Shown one piece after another: positions 1 to 6,818 of a stretch of DNA of 9,278 nucleotides. A program made the position numbers and the translations under genes. The DNA is from Spirochaetaceae bacterium (GTDB lineage: Bacteria; Spirochaetota; Spirochaetia; Treponematales; Breznakiellaceae), in contig JAIRPM010000200.1 of assembly GCA_031257075.1 (NCBI GenBank), positions 1 through 9,278 on the forward strand, read 5' to 3'. How positions within the stretch are numbered: the stretch's first letter is position 1; every line of letters begins with the position of its first letter. The notes under the pieces were generated by a model. That model was not told where the DNA came from. It saw nothing but the letters and a program-made list of their open reading frames with translations, and did not search any database.

Positions 1-1
1 T

Positions 2-1348
2 CCCACTCTGGAGATATGGGCGCAGAGCGACAAGGCGAGCGCGTTGGCGGACATCAAGATTGAGATAGCCAAGAACGCGGGCGGCGCGCCGCTAACCGTA
101 ACCACCGGCACAACCGCCGTGGCGTGGACAGCCACCCAACCCTCGAACTACGTCTACTTCGATAAAACCGTTACCGGAGCGCTCAGTTTGCCGGTGGAGA
201 TATATACAAACGATTCTAGTGCATTGATTAAGATTGAAGTTCGCAGGACAGGAAACGTAATAGTGTATACGCTGAGGGGCGGCGGCGGAACGACAAGTTC
301 ATCAAACACTTCCACTACAATTTTAGCGGCAGGGACTTTGCCTGTATGGGCGCGGCCGGATAGCAGAATAGTATGTGACATACGTACAAACGGCTACACG
401 ACAAACGCTTTTTGCAACATCAATCCAGACGGTTCAATAGTGCTTGCAGCAGGCACCAGCACCGTAATAGACAACGGCAACCCAATGACCGCAACGCATA
501 TTGTCAACAACGTTGCCGCCACGCATCTGGTAAACGACCCGCCGGTGGACTTCCTGAGCCAAATAACCGGAGGAAGCTGGCTTGACACGGCTAGTTCAAG
601 CGCCATGTTCAACCGGTCAACGGGGCTGGTTGTAATCAACGCCGCGCTGACCATGGTAGCCACAAGCAACGGCCTGCGTTTCACCATTCCCGATAAATAC
701 AAGCCCGCGATAGACCAATGGGTTGTCGCCGCATATCCAGACCACGATGGCGATGTCGGCCTAACATGGCGGCTTAAACTCGGCACGGACGGCAAAGCAA
801 TCTCTTACAAAGACGGCGCTGTGGATTCAACCGCGCCCGGCGCTGTCCGCCATTTCTCCTTTGTTTACTACGTGGAACCCGAAGCGGGCGGCTACATCAT
901 CAAAAGGCCGGTAGAAAACGAGTTGTTCATTTCCTCGCCAGATACAACACGGTATTACAGACGGGTCGGCACATTCAAGAATATAGGGATGGCTAACTTT
1001 AACGATGGTTACTTTGCCGCCAATGTCAGAAGTTTCCGTGCTACATCAACTTCTAGTGATGATACTCAGTGGACAGGCATTGCTTATATCAAAACCCACG
1101 GTAGCGGTAGTGTAGTGTCTGCTAGCGGTTATTTAGGGGTGCGTATAAACGGTAACGACCTTGAACTCTGGTGGAAAGATAATCCCTCCGCCTGGCAAAT
1201 CTATGTCAAAGTAGACGGTATCGTTTTAGTTACGGGCACAAAAAATTATACGCCGGAATTAGACAAGTATTGGCAGCCCAATACGGATGCCACATGGAAC
1301 GCCGTTACCAGCAGACCGTCCGGCGGAACGTGGTTCAATATGAATTGA
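2..1348 (+). CDS. Phage tail-fibre-like or adhesin-like beta-rich protein, 5' end missing
   Basis: The reading frame is open from the left edge of the window, so the true start is upstream; a TTG at 44 is in frame but there is no reason to prefer it. At least 448 residues remain, ending at TGA 1346-1348. The product is rich in Thr, Ser, Gly, Asn and Val with short alternating hydrophobic stretches, typical of beta-structured surface or tail proteins. A Gly4 plus Ser/Thr-rich linker (about 278-319) separates an N-terminal beta segment from the rest. The part at about 671-826 (GLRFTIPDKYKPA followed by LGTDGKAISY) resembles the 'LP.gYRP ... tdG' pattern common in the C-terminal parts of phage tail fibres and baseplate proteins. 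The aromatic C-terminal end (WWKDNPSAW, YWQPNTDATW) could be a ligand-binding jelly-roll-like domain. No enzyme motif, signal peptide or membrane segment is visible in the part present. It may be a prophage structural gene or a secreted surface protein. The coding call is firm; the function is tentative. Confidence 0.8.
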   Translation, partial: PTLEIWAQSDKASALADIKIEIAKNAGGAPLTVTTGTTAVAWTATQPSNYVYFDKTVTGALSLPVEIYTNDSSALIKIEVRRTGNVIVYTLRGGGGTTSSSNTSTTILAAGTLPVWARPDSRIVCDIRTNGYTTNAFCNINPDGSIVLAAGTSTVIDNGNPMTATHIVNNVAATHLVNDPPVDFLSQITGGSWLDTASSSAMFNRSTGLVVINAALTMVATSNGLRFTIPDKYKPAIDQWVVAAYPDHDGDVGLTWRLKLGTDGKAISYKDGAVDSTAPGAVRHFSFVYYVEPEAGGYIIKRPVENELFISSPDTTRYYRRVGTFKNIGMANFNDGYFAANVRSFRATSTSSDDTQWTGIAYIKTHGSGSVVSASGYLGVRINGNDLELWWKDNPSAWQIYVKVDGIVLVTGTKNYTPELDKYWQPNTDATWNAVTSRPSGGTWFNMN

Positions 1349-1370
1349 AAATCACTAAGGACCATTAGGC

Positions 1371-1407
1371 AAAAGCCCCCGGACGGACAGCACACGGGGG
1401 CTTTTTT
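1371..1407. terminator. Bidirectional rho-independent terminator between convergent genes
   Basis: An 11-bp perfect stem, AAAAGCCCCCG (1371-1381) pairing with CGGGGGCTTTT (1395-1405), encloses a 13-nt loop and is followed by a T6 run (1402-1407) on the plus strand. The A4 run at the left base gives a T4 tract on the minus strand, so the element can stop transcripts from both sides. It lies 22 nt after the stop of the plus-strand gene and 57 nt after the stop of the minus-strand OmpA-like gene. A second small perfect hairpin, GCCGCC-ACA-GGCGGC (1410-1424), lies between it and the OmpA gene. That hairpin has no T tract of its own but may assist termination of the leftward transcript. Confidence 0.9.
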
Positions 1408-1464
1408 ATGCCGCCACAGGCGGCGGCGGCGGGAGCCGTGAAACTAACGTTTCCTATAGCGGGC

Positions 1465-2730
1465 TTATTCGATAATTGTTATTTCAACACGGCGATTGAG
1501 TTTGCGGCCTTCTTCAGTACTGTTGCTGGCGGCAGGTTTTGCGCTGCCCCAGCCTTTGTAGATGAAGCGCCCCGCTTCTATGCCAAGCGCACAAAGTTCA
1601 TCGACAATGCGTTTTGCGCGCGCGACCGATAGTTCCTGTTCGCCTCCGGCTGTACCGGCTTGCGCGGTATGGCCCTCTACCAAAAAGGTACGGTCGTGTA
1701 CGGCCGCAAGCGCGGCTGCAATTACTTTGAGCCGTTCTGTTTCCCCGGCAAGCAATTCGCTTGAATCCGGTTTGAATTGTATATCTTGAAGAGTCAGGCG
1801 GATGCCTTCATCAACTTTGCTCACACTAATACCGTTTGCCCCCTCTATGCCGGGGCTTATACCGGCAATAACGGCATCTTTATTCATCGGTTGAATTCCT
1901 TGCCCAAAAACAAGGGTAAATCCGCGAAACCGCACCGTTTTGCCGTCCGCCCATGTAAACGTTTCATCCAAATTATCACGCGACAAGAGCAGCGCCCCAT
2001 TGGAAACGCGAATCAAAATGTCAACATCGTGCTTCCCGCTCAAGCCGGTAAAAGGCTGGACAAGCCCTTTTTCATAGTTGTTGGTAAAAGTAATAGGACG
2101 GATGCGGGCAAAGTTATAGCGAGACGCATAGCGGGCGCTTATCCTGTGAACCGGAATGCCATTGTAAAGTTCGATGCCTTTGTACTCGTATTCGGCAAGA
2201 AACGGGACAACAACAACAGCCCCGTCATTGAGCGGGTCCAGGGCGCGTTCCCCGGGCGCTGTCCATTTTTCGCCCGGTTCTACCGCTTTGTTCGCGTATA
2301 CGGGAAAATCGCGCAGCGCCGGAAAGCCTTTATCATCATCAATTTCTATACTTCCGTCACGAAACATACGAAATTGCGCCGGCACCATCGCGTTGACCGC
2401 CTTGGCGCTTGAACGCATATCTCTGAGCGTGTCTTCCATTACAAAAAAATGCCCCTTGTAGAGTTTTGCGTCACCGGTTCCGCCCAGCGCTACAATAGAA
2501 GCGCGCACTTCGCGGTATACATGGCCTATGTATTTACCGTTGTCATACCGCATCCAGTCTGATTTTTCAACAATAGAACTGGAATCGCTGTTTTGCGCGT
2601 CAATACGCACGGCCCGCGCGCCGTTTGCGCCGGCCTGACCATTGTTTTGCGCGCCAGTCTGCGCGTTTACCGGCACAAACGCGCAGCAGAGCAGGACGGC
2701 GCGGCATACCGCTTTTTGGCATACATTCAT
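1465..2730 (-). CDS. Exported protein with C-terminal OmpA-like domain
   Basis: The 421-residue product starts at ATG 2730, with a good ribosome binding site (GGGAG at 2742-2738, 7 nt before the ATG). Residues 1-23 form a Sec signal peptide with likely cleavage after VNA, giving a mature protein that begins in a Gln/Asn/Gly/Ala-rich stretch. Residues about 55-280 form a beta-rich region of unrecognised family (EPGEKWTAPGE, YEYKGIELYNGIPVH). Residues about 311-421 are an OmpA-like domain: IQFKPDSSELL, then VEGHTA, LSVARAKRIVDEL, YKGWGSAKP and the closing GRKLNRRVEI. The domain normally anchors envelope proteins non-covalently to peptidoglycan. Here the Asp of the usual GHTD motif is Ala356, while the ligand-binding Arg is kept (Arg371), so binding may be altered or absent. 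A membrane beta-barrel is not evident, so it is probably periplasmic or outer-membrane associated. It is the last gene of the leftward cluster, 68 nt after the previous stop. It is similar in layout to treponemal OmpA-domain proteins such as T. pallidum Tp0624, from memory only. Confidence 0.9.
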   Translation of the reverse strand: MNVCQKAVCRAVLLCCAFVPVNAQTGAQNNGQAGANGARAVRIDAQNSDSSSIVEKSDWMRYDNGKYIGHVYREVRASIVALGGTGDAKLYKGHFFVMEDTLRDMRSSAKAVNAMVPAQFRMFRDGSIEIDDDKGFPALRDFPVYANKAVEPGEKWTAPGERALDPLNDGAVVVVPFLAEYEYKGIELYNGIPVHRISARYASRYNFARIRPITFTNNYEKGLVQPFTGLSGKHDVDILIRVSNGALLLSRDNLDETFTWADGKTVRFRGFTLVFGQGIQPMNKDAVIAGISPGIEGANGISVSKVDEGIRLTLQDIQFKPDSSELLAGETERLKVIAAALAAVHDRTFLVEGHTAQAGTAGGEQELSVARAKRIVDELCALGIEAGRFIYKGWGSAKPAASNSTEEGRKLNRRVEITIIE

Positions 2731-2764
2731 AAAGGCACTCCCTTTTTATTATCGGCAAAAAATG

Positions 2765-2777
2765 CAATGCCTCATTG
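2765..2777 (-). terminator. Weak hairpin with T tract (possible attenuator)
   Basis: In the 67-nt gap before the OmpA-like gene, the minus strand reads CAATG-AGG-CATTG, a 5-bp stem with a 3-nt loop, followed by CATTTTTT. The stem is short and AT-rich, so at most it would reduce read-through from the upstream genes into the OmpA-like gene. No convincing promoter is seen in this gap, although a GATAAT lies just upstream of the ribosome binding site without a matching -35. Confidence 0.25.
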
Positions 2778-2798
2778 AATGTCTTGGGGCACCACTGC

Positions 2799-4115
2799 TT
2801 AATGAACAGTCCGTTGGATTTCCGCGATTTGCCAGCGGTCTTTTTTCCAAACAAGGCGGAGTACATCGGTGCGGCGTTCGGCTATCGGCAACTCATTTTC
2901 GGCGGCCGGCATGGTAAGCGTATAATCCGCTGTCGCAAATAGTATGCCGTCTCCGGCAGCCTCTAAGTCGCCGCTAATATGCAGGCCGGTAATGCCAAAG
3001 CCTTCCAAGCCGCCGCCGCCGTAGGCTTCGCGTGTTTTACCGATAACGTATAAGTTTGCCGTAAAAACGCGGTCGTCCTTTGCGGCGCCTTTCGCAAGGC
3101 AGGCATCTATCATGGCATTATCGAGTACTGAAAGCGCATCGTAATACATACGGACAACCATTTCGGGGCCGAGACCTTTAACACTGGGGGCATTATATCG
3201 CGCCTGTATAAATGAACCGGCAAAAAAGGCTGCTATGACAACAAAAGCGGCGGCGGCTAATAACGCCCCTTTGTTCCGGCGTAAAAACCGCCGCCGCATT
3301 ATCCGGCGGTTCAGTTTCAAAAAGTATGCCGCGCCCTCTTTTTTTATCCGCTCAATTTCAACCTGCGGTTTTTGGTTAAGGGGCGCGTTCCAGACCGATT
3401 CGGACAGCGGCTCATGGACGGTTAATGTTTTATCAATGGCCGCCGCCGCCGTTTCATCCAAATGGGGAGCGGCATATTTGAGCGGCAAATAGCGGCATTC
3501 GCGGATGTCGCTGTGCAAGGTTTCTTCGGTGTTTTCCGGCGCAAGAAGGAAAGGCGCTTTCCCGCTATAGGCCGCATAGAGAAGAGCGGCTGCTGTCCAG
3601 TGAAAAGCCGCCGCACCCCGCAAATCAGGATGCTGCCAGCGTCCGGCAGCGCAAAGCCGCACATGCTCCCCCTGCGCTCTAAACACTGAACGGACAAGTT
3701 CAAACGGTGGAAAAAACACAGAACCGTCTTTTGCTATCAGCGCCGCCGGCGGCGCGAATTCTTCCTCACCATCTCTGAAAGGAGCATAGTTTTCTTCCGC
3801 AAAAATCCGCGCCTTTAGCAGCAGCCGGATGAGCGCCGCCTGCTGTTCGGAGCCGGTTTGCTGTTCCGGCTCGATACATTCCCCTTCAAAATCCGCGCCC
3901 CAAACAACCATACGGCCATCGCGCTCAACAACGCCTTCGGGTTTCCATTCAGAAAGCAGGCAAAATCCGCCGCCGGGCGTGCCGCGCACGATAAGGCCAT
4001 AACAGGCCAGTAGTGAAGATTGCCGCATTTTTGCAAAAGTTGCGGAAGACAGGCCGGTATCAAATCCCAAAACCGGATTGCCGTTGTGTTCAAAATGAAG
4101 GTAACAAACATCCAT
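2799..4115 (-). CDS. Single-pass membrane protein: degenerate kinase-like N-terminal part, NTF2-like outer domain
   Basis: The product has 438 residues. The start at ATG 4115 is the furthest possible, because an in-frame TAA lies two codons upstream. No clear Shine-Dalgarno is present, and the ATG is 11 nt after the argC stop, so translation is probably coupled to argC. One membrane segment lies at about 284-303, preceded by a very basic stretch (RRIMRRRFLRRNK, 270-282), which places the N-terminal part in the cytoplasm. Residues about 120-235 recall a protein-kinase C-lobe: LIAKDGSVFFPPFELVR (like the 'NIL..dG.v.l.d' segment), then HPDLRGAAAF...LLYAAYSGKAPF (like 'DvwslG..LYemltGkpPF'). No HRD, DFG or Gly-rich loop is visible, so any such domain would be a pseudokinase. 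Residues about 315-436, outside the membrane, show an NTF2-like/DUF4878-like pattern (VVRMYYDAL at the start, LRLVWKKDRWQI near the end). The membrane topology is well supported; the two domain assignments are inferences. Function unknown. Confidence 0.88.
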   Translation of the reverse strand: MDVCYLHFEHNGNPVLGFDTGLSSATFAKMRQSSLLACYGLIVRGTPGGGFCLLSEWKPEGVVERDGRMVVWGADFEGECIEPEQQTGSEQQAALIRLLLKARIFAEENYAPFRDGEEEFAPPAALIAKDGSVFFPPFELVRSVFRAQGEHVRLCAAGRWQHPDLRGAAAFHWTAAALLYAAYSGKAPFLLAPENTEETLHSDIRECRYLPLKYAAPHLDETAAAAIDKTLTVHEPLSESVWNAPLNQKPQVEIERIKKEGAAYFLKLNRRIMRRRFLRRNKGALLAAAAFVVIAAFFAGSFIQARYNAPSVKGLGPEMVVRMYYDALSVLDNAMIDACLAKGAAKDDRVFTANLYVIGKTREAYGGGGLEGFGITGLHISGDLEAAGDGILFATADYTLTMPAAENELPIAERRTDVLRLVWKKDRWQIAEIQRTVH

Positions 4116-4126
4116 AGTTTACACGG

Positions 4127-5260
4127 TTAAAAAAACACCGGCGGCATCGACAGTCCGGCCTTTTCATCAAAACCAAAAATTATATTCATATTTTGAATTG
4201 CCTGCCCTGCCGCCCCCTTTACCATATTGTCGATAGCGCTTGTAACAATCAATGTTTGGCCTGTTTGCGCTATGCTTACCGCAATGTCGCAATAATTTGA
4301 TCCGCGCACACGGTTAGTCGCGGGAAGAAGGCCGGCGGGCAATACGCGAACAAACGGCTCACCTCTGTAGAAATCAGCGTACAATGCGCGAATAGAGGCG
4401 GCAGCATCTTCAATAGCAGCGGACGGCGGACGCGGAGCCGGATGATGAAGGGCAACTTGCGCATTGTCGGAGAGCGGTATGTACACAGCGGCAAGAATAC
4501 CGCGATTCATCGGGACAAGGCGCGGCGTAAAGATAAGCGGCCTTTGCAAAAACGGTTCGCTATGGAGGCGCGTTTCCATAGCATGCAGATTCCGGCTTAT
4601 TTCCGGGATGTGGCGGTGGCAGCCTGTTTTATACAGCGATGCCGAATCGGCGCATTCAACAAAATGATAGGCACGGGCCAGTTCACGCCCTGCGCCGCTT
4701 ACCCCAGAAACCGCATCCGCAATAATGAGGCCGCTGCCGGCAATGCCTTGCTTCAAGGCTGGAAATGCCGCAAGTGAAATGGCGGTCGGGTAGCAGCCGG
4801 GGTTGCCTATAACCAGCGGCTCTGTTTTACGCTTTTCCGCCAATGCAGTGATTTTTGCGCGGTTCAATTCGGGAAGGCCATATACTGATTTTTTGTGCAA
4901 TTCGCCGCCCTTATAGGGCATACCGTACCACGCCGTATATGTTTCTTCATCGTCATCAAAACGAAAATCGGCAGACAAGTCGATAAAAGGGGTACAACGG
5001 CCGGCTGCTTTTTGGGCCAACTCGCCCGCATAACCGTTTGGTAACGCGGAAAAGACAACGTCCGACTGCGCAATCAATTTTTCAGCGCTTGTCAATGTAA
5101 GCGAAATTGTATGTTCAAAATGGGGATAAACGCGCTCCAATTGTTCGCCTTCCGCGCTGGAAGACGATGCGAGCAGCCGCGTTATCTCAGGATGCCCTGA
5201 AAGAAGCCGGATAAGTTCTGAACCGGCATATCCGGTTGCGCCAATAACGCCTGCAATCAT
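4127..5260 (-). CDS. argC: N-acetyl-gamma-glutamyl-phosphate reductase
   Basis: ArgC reduces N-acetyl-gamma-glutamyl phosphate with NADPH to N-acetylglutamate semialdehyde, the third step of arginine synthesis, in the cytoplasm. The 377-residue product is slightly longer than the usual 340-350. It has the Rossmann nucleotide-binding motif GATGYAGSELIRLL (7-20), the active-site GNPGCYPTA with nucleophile Cys156, the catalytic HRHIPEI (His217 likely the base), PMNRGI (250-255) and the closing VKGAAGQAIQNMN (347-359). All key residues are present. The start at ATG 5260 puts the Rossmann motif at the usual position; a weak AGG lies 8 nt upstream. The gene follows the GLUG-protein gene after 28 nt and precedes the membrane-protein gene by 11 nt. 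This is odd company for an arginine gene: no other arg gene is in the window. The extra length is partly in a Pro/Ala-rich segment (271-285) and the C-terminal tail. Confidence 0.97.
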   Translation of the reverse strand: MIAGVIGATGYAGSELIRLLSGHPEITRLLASSSSAEGEQLERVYPHFEHTISLTLTSAEKLIAQSDVVFSALPNGYAGELAQKAAGRCTPFIDLSADFRFDDDEETYTAWYGMPYKGGELHKKSVYGLPELNRAKITALAEKRKTEPLVIGNPGCYPTAISLAAFPALKQGIAGSGLIIADAVSGVSGAGRELARAYHFVECADSASLYKTGCHRHIPEISRNLHAMETRLHSEPFLQRPLIFTPRLVPMNRGILAAVYIPLSDNAQVALHHPAPRPPSAAIEDAAASIRALYADFYRGEPFVRVLPAGLLPATNRVRGSNYCDIAVSIAQTGQTLIVTSAIDNMVKGAAGQAIQNMNIIFGFDEKAGLSMPPVFF

Positions 5261-5288
5261 AGCAATAACCTAAACTAGCCGAATATCC

Positions 5289-6695
5289 TTAATCAAACCA
5301 AAGTTTTGGCAAATCAGCACGCGCCGGCGAGTCGGACGCGGTGCCCAGGGCACCCAGCGTGCCTTTCCAGCGCCCGTCCTCCACGGTAGCGGCACCACGA
5401 ATTTTGTACTCAGCCCACCTATGAGCCGGATTATCGTCAGGACTAGGAAACGCAGGCCATGTCGATGCGCTGAATTCTGTATTTTGCGCATCAGTCAGTA
5501 TTCCCCGAGTGGTCGGGTTGTACCAGTAACAATCGGTAGTACTGACCGGCGTATCTCCCGCAATATGGTGAACATCACTGCCGGTGCCGACAACCGCGCC
5601 ATAATGGTAGCAAGCCTCGATAGTACTACTGTTTACGCCTGCAATCCCGCCAACTGAATTAACGCCGGTAACATTACCTAGAAAATAACTCGCCGTAATT
5701 TTCCCGCCATAGAGGTTTTCGCCGCAGATGCCGCCTAGTTTGTAACCGGCGGCGGGAGTCAGCGCTTTGGTTATTACGCTGTCACTGACAACACAATTTT
5801 CGATAGTGCCCGCATTGGTTCCGGCAATAATGCCGCTCGTATTACCCGCTTCAATCTCGCCAAAGCGAATATGAAGATTTTTTACTACACCCGGCGCTGC
5901 TATTCCCGCAAAAAGCCCCTGTTTTTCGGCATCCGTTTCAATGGTTAAATTCAACAATTTTTTGCCGTTTCCATCATATACACCGGCAAAAAGCATAGTA
6001 TCCGCCGGCGTACTCGCAACAACGCCTATAGGCTGCCATCTATGGTAAAGGTTGTACGCTTTGTAGGAAATATCTCCCAGCAGGTCGATGTCACCATCTT
6101 GAATAAAAGCGGCGTTAAGATAATCCGGCTGTATTTGCGTGCTTGTAACAGAATCTACCGTCCATGTGGACTTGTCCAGCATATCCCGCAGTTTAATCAA
6201 TTCACCGTACACCCCTATTCGGATAGGCGTATACCGCACACCAGTCGTGTTCGTGCGGAATATAAGATTTCTGCCGTCAGAAGAAAATTCCATTTCAATT
6301 CTTTCACCGGCATTTCTGCCTACAAGGACTGTAACGCCTGTAGGGCTTAAGGTTATGCTGTAAATCGTTTTTCCGCGTTCGGCAGCGGGAATGGCAAATG
6401 AAGCGGCTTGCACACTCGTTGATACCGGCAATGAAGATGCCCTTGAACCGTCCGTATAAAGCACATTAGCGGAAGTAAAAAAACGCACAGGATAGAAAAA
6501 AACATTCGCATTGGGGTCTTCCGGCACTTCGGGTATTTGAGGGGTGTTTTTATCTTTGCTGTTGTCGTCTTTGTCGTCCTTATCGTTCAGTCCTTCAAAG
6601 TTCAGAGCATCGCAAGCCCCACCCAAAAACACGGGCATAGAGAGGGCAACTGCCATTAAACAAAACGCCGCAACCCGGCTAATATTTCGTACCAT
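5289..6695 (-). CDS. GLUG-repeat surface protein, probable lipoprotein
   Basis: The product has 468 residues. A hydrophobic signal peptide (about 1-27) is followed by Cys28 in FLGGAC, which may be a lipobox. Gly at -3 is a poor match, although spirochaetal lipoboxes are loose, so lipidation is likely but not certain. A highly charged low-complexity linker of Asp, Lys and Asn (37-50), then a Pro/Glu stretch, follows, as in surface lipoproteins tethered by a flexible stalk. Residues about 64-160 form a beta-rich domain. From about 190 the sequence has the style of GLUG-containing proteins: WQPIG (220-224), LFAGVYDGNGKKLLNLTI (235-252), GLFAGIAAPGVVKNLHI (260-276), then two clear GLUG-like repeats (KLGGICGENLYGGKITASYF, 319-338, and SVGGIAGVNSSTIEACYHYG, 347-366). 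Such repeats build a right-handed beta-helix and are found in adhesins and other cell-surface proteins. The ATG at 6695 has only a weak GGAA upstream. The partner or ligand is unknown. Confidence 0.9.
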   Translation of the reverse strand: MVRNISRVAAFCLMAVALSMPVFLGGACDALNFEGLNDKDDKDDNSKDKNTPQIPEVPEDPNANVFFYPVRFFTSANVLYTDGSRASSLPVSTSVQAASFAIPAAERGKTIYSITLSPTGVTVLVGRNAGERIEMEFSSDGRNLIFRTNTTGVRYTPIRIGVYGELIKLRDMLDKSTWTVDSVTSTQIQPDYLNAAFIQDGDIDLLGDISYKAYNLYHRWQPIGVVASTPADTMLFAGVYDGNGKKLLNLTIETDAEKQGLFAGIAAPGVVKNLHIRFGEIEAGNTSGIIAGTNAGTIENCVVSDSVITKALTPAAGYKLGGICGENLYGGKITASYFLGNVTGVNSVGGIAGVNSSTIEACYHYGAVVGTGSDVHHIAGDTPVSTTDCYWYNPTTRGILTDAQNTEFSASTWPAFPSPDDNPAHRWAEYKIRGAATVEDGRWKGTLGALGTASDSPARADLPKLWFD

Positions 6696-6770
6696 AATTT
6701 ATATTTCCAGAGGAATAGGCTTCAACATCCGTCTCAATCCTATGCCTTTCTAACCACAAAATAATCATTC

Positions 6771-6800
6771 TGTATAAAAAAAGCAATGCGGCACAGGCAA
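6771..6800 (-). promoter_or_regulatory. Possible sigma-70 promoter for the GLUG-protein gene and argC
   Basis: In the 123-nt gap between the two lipoprotein genes the minus strand reads TTGCCT (6800-6795), an 18-nt spacer, and TATACA (6776-6771). The match is partial: the -10 lacks the conserved final T. A transcript from here would have a leader of roughly 70 nt before the ATG at 6695. No convincing intrinsic terminator separates the two genes, so read-through from the upstream lipoprotein is equally possible. Confidence 0.3.
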
Positions 6801-6818
6801 AACGGGCAAAATTGACCC

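Noticed and set aside
1349..1464. Prophage attachment site at the end of the tail-fibre-like gene
   Set aside because: No tRNA, integrase or direct repeat is visible within the window; the interval is explained by a terminator and a small hairpin.
1408..1632. Plus-strand open frame beginning in the terminator
   Set aside because: It starts at the end of the T run of a strong terminator and overlaps the 3' end of the OmpA-like gene; no ribosome binding site or recognisable product.
1777..2412. Long plus-strand open frame (211 codons) opposite the OmpA-like gene
   Set aside because: It lies wholly inside a well-supported minus-strand gene with a signal peptide and a recognised domain. Its translation shows no family motif and it has no evident ribosome binding site.
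4442..4777. Plus-strand open frame opposite argC
   Set aside because: It is antisense to conserved argC sequence including the catalytic region, and its product is rich in Arg and Cys with no domain; a shadow of the GC-rich codons of argC.
6042..6363. Two overlapping plus-strand open frames opposite the GLUG-protein gene
   Set aside because: Both are antisense to beta-rich coding sequence in the correct frame of the minus-strand gene, and neither shows a motif or a start signal.
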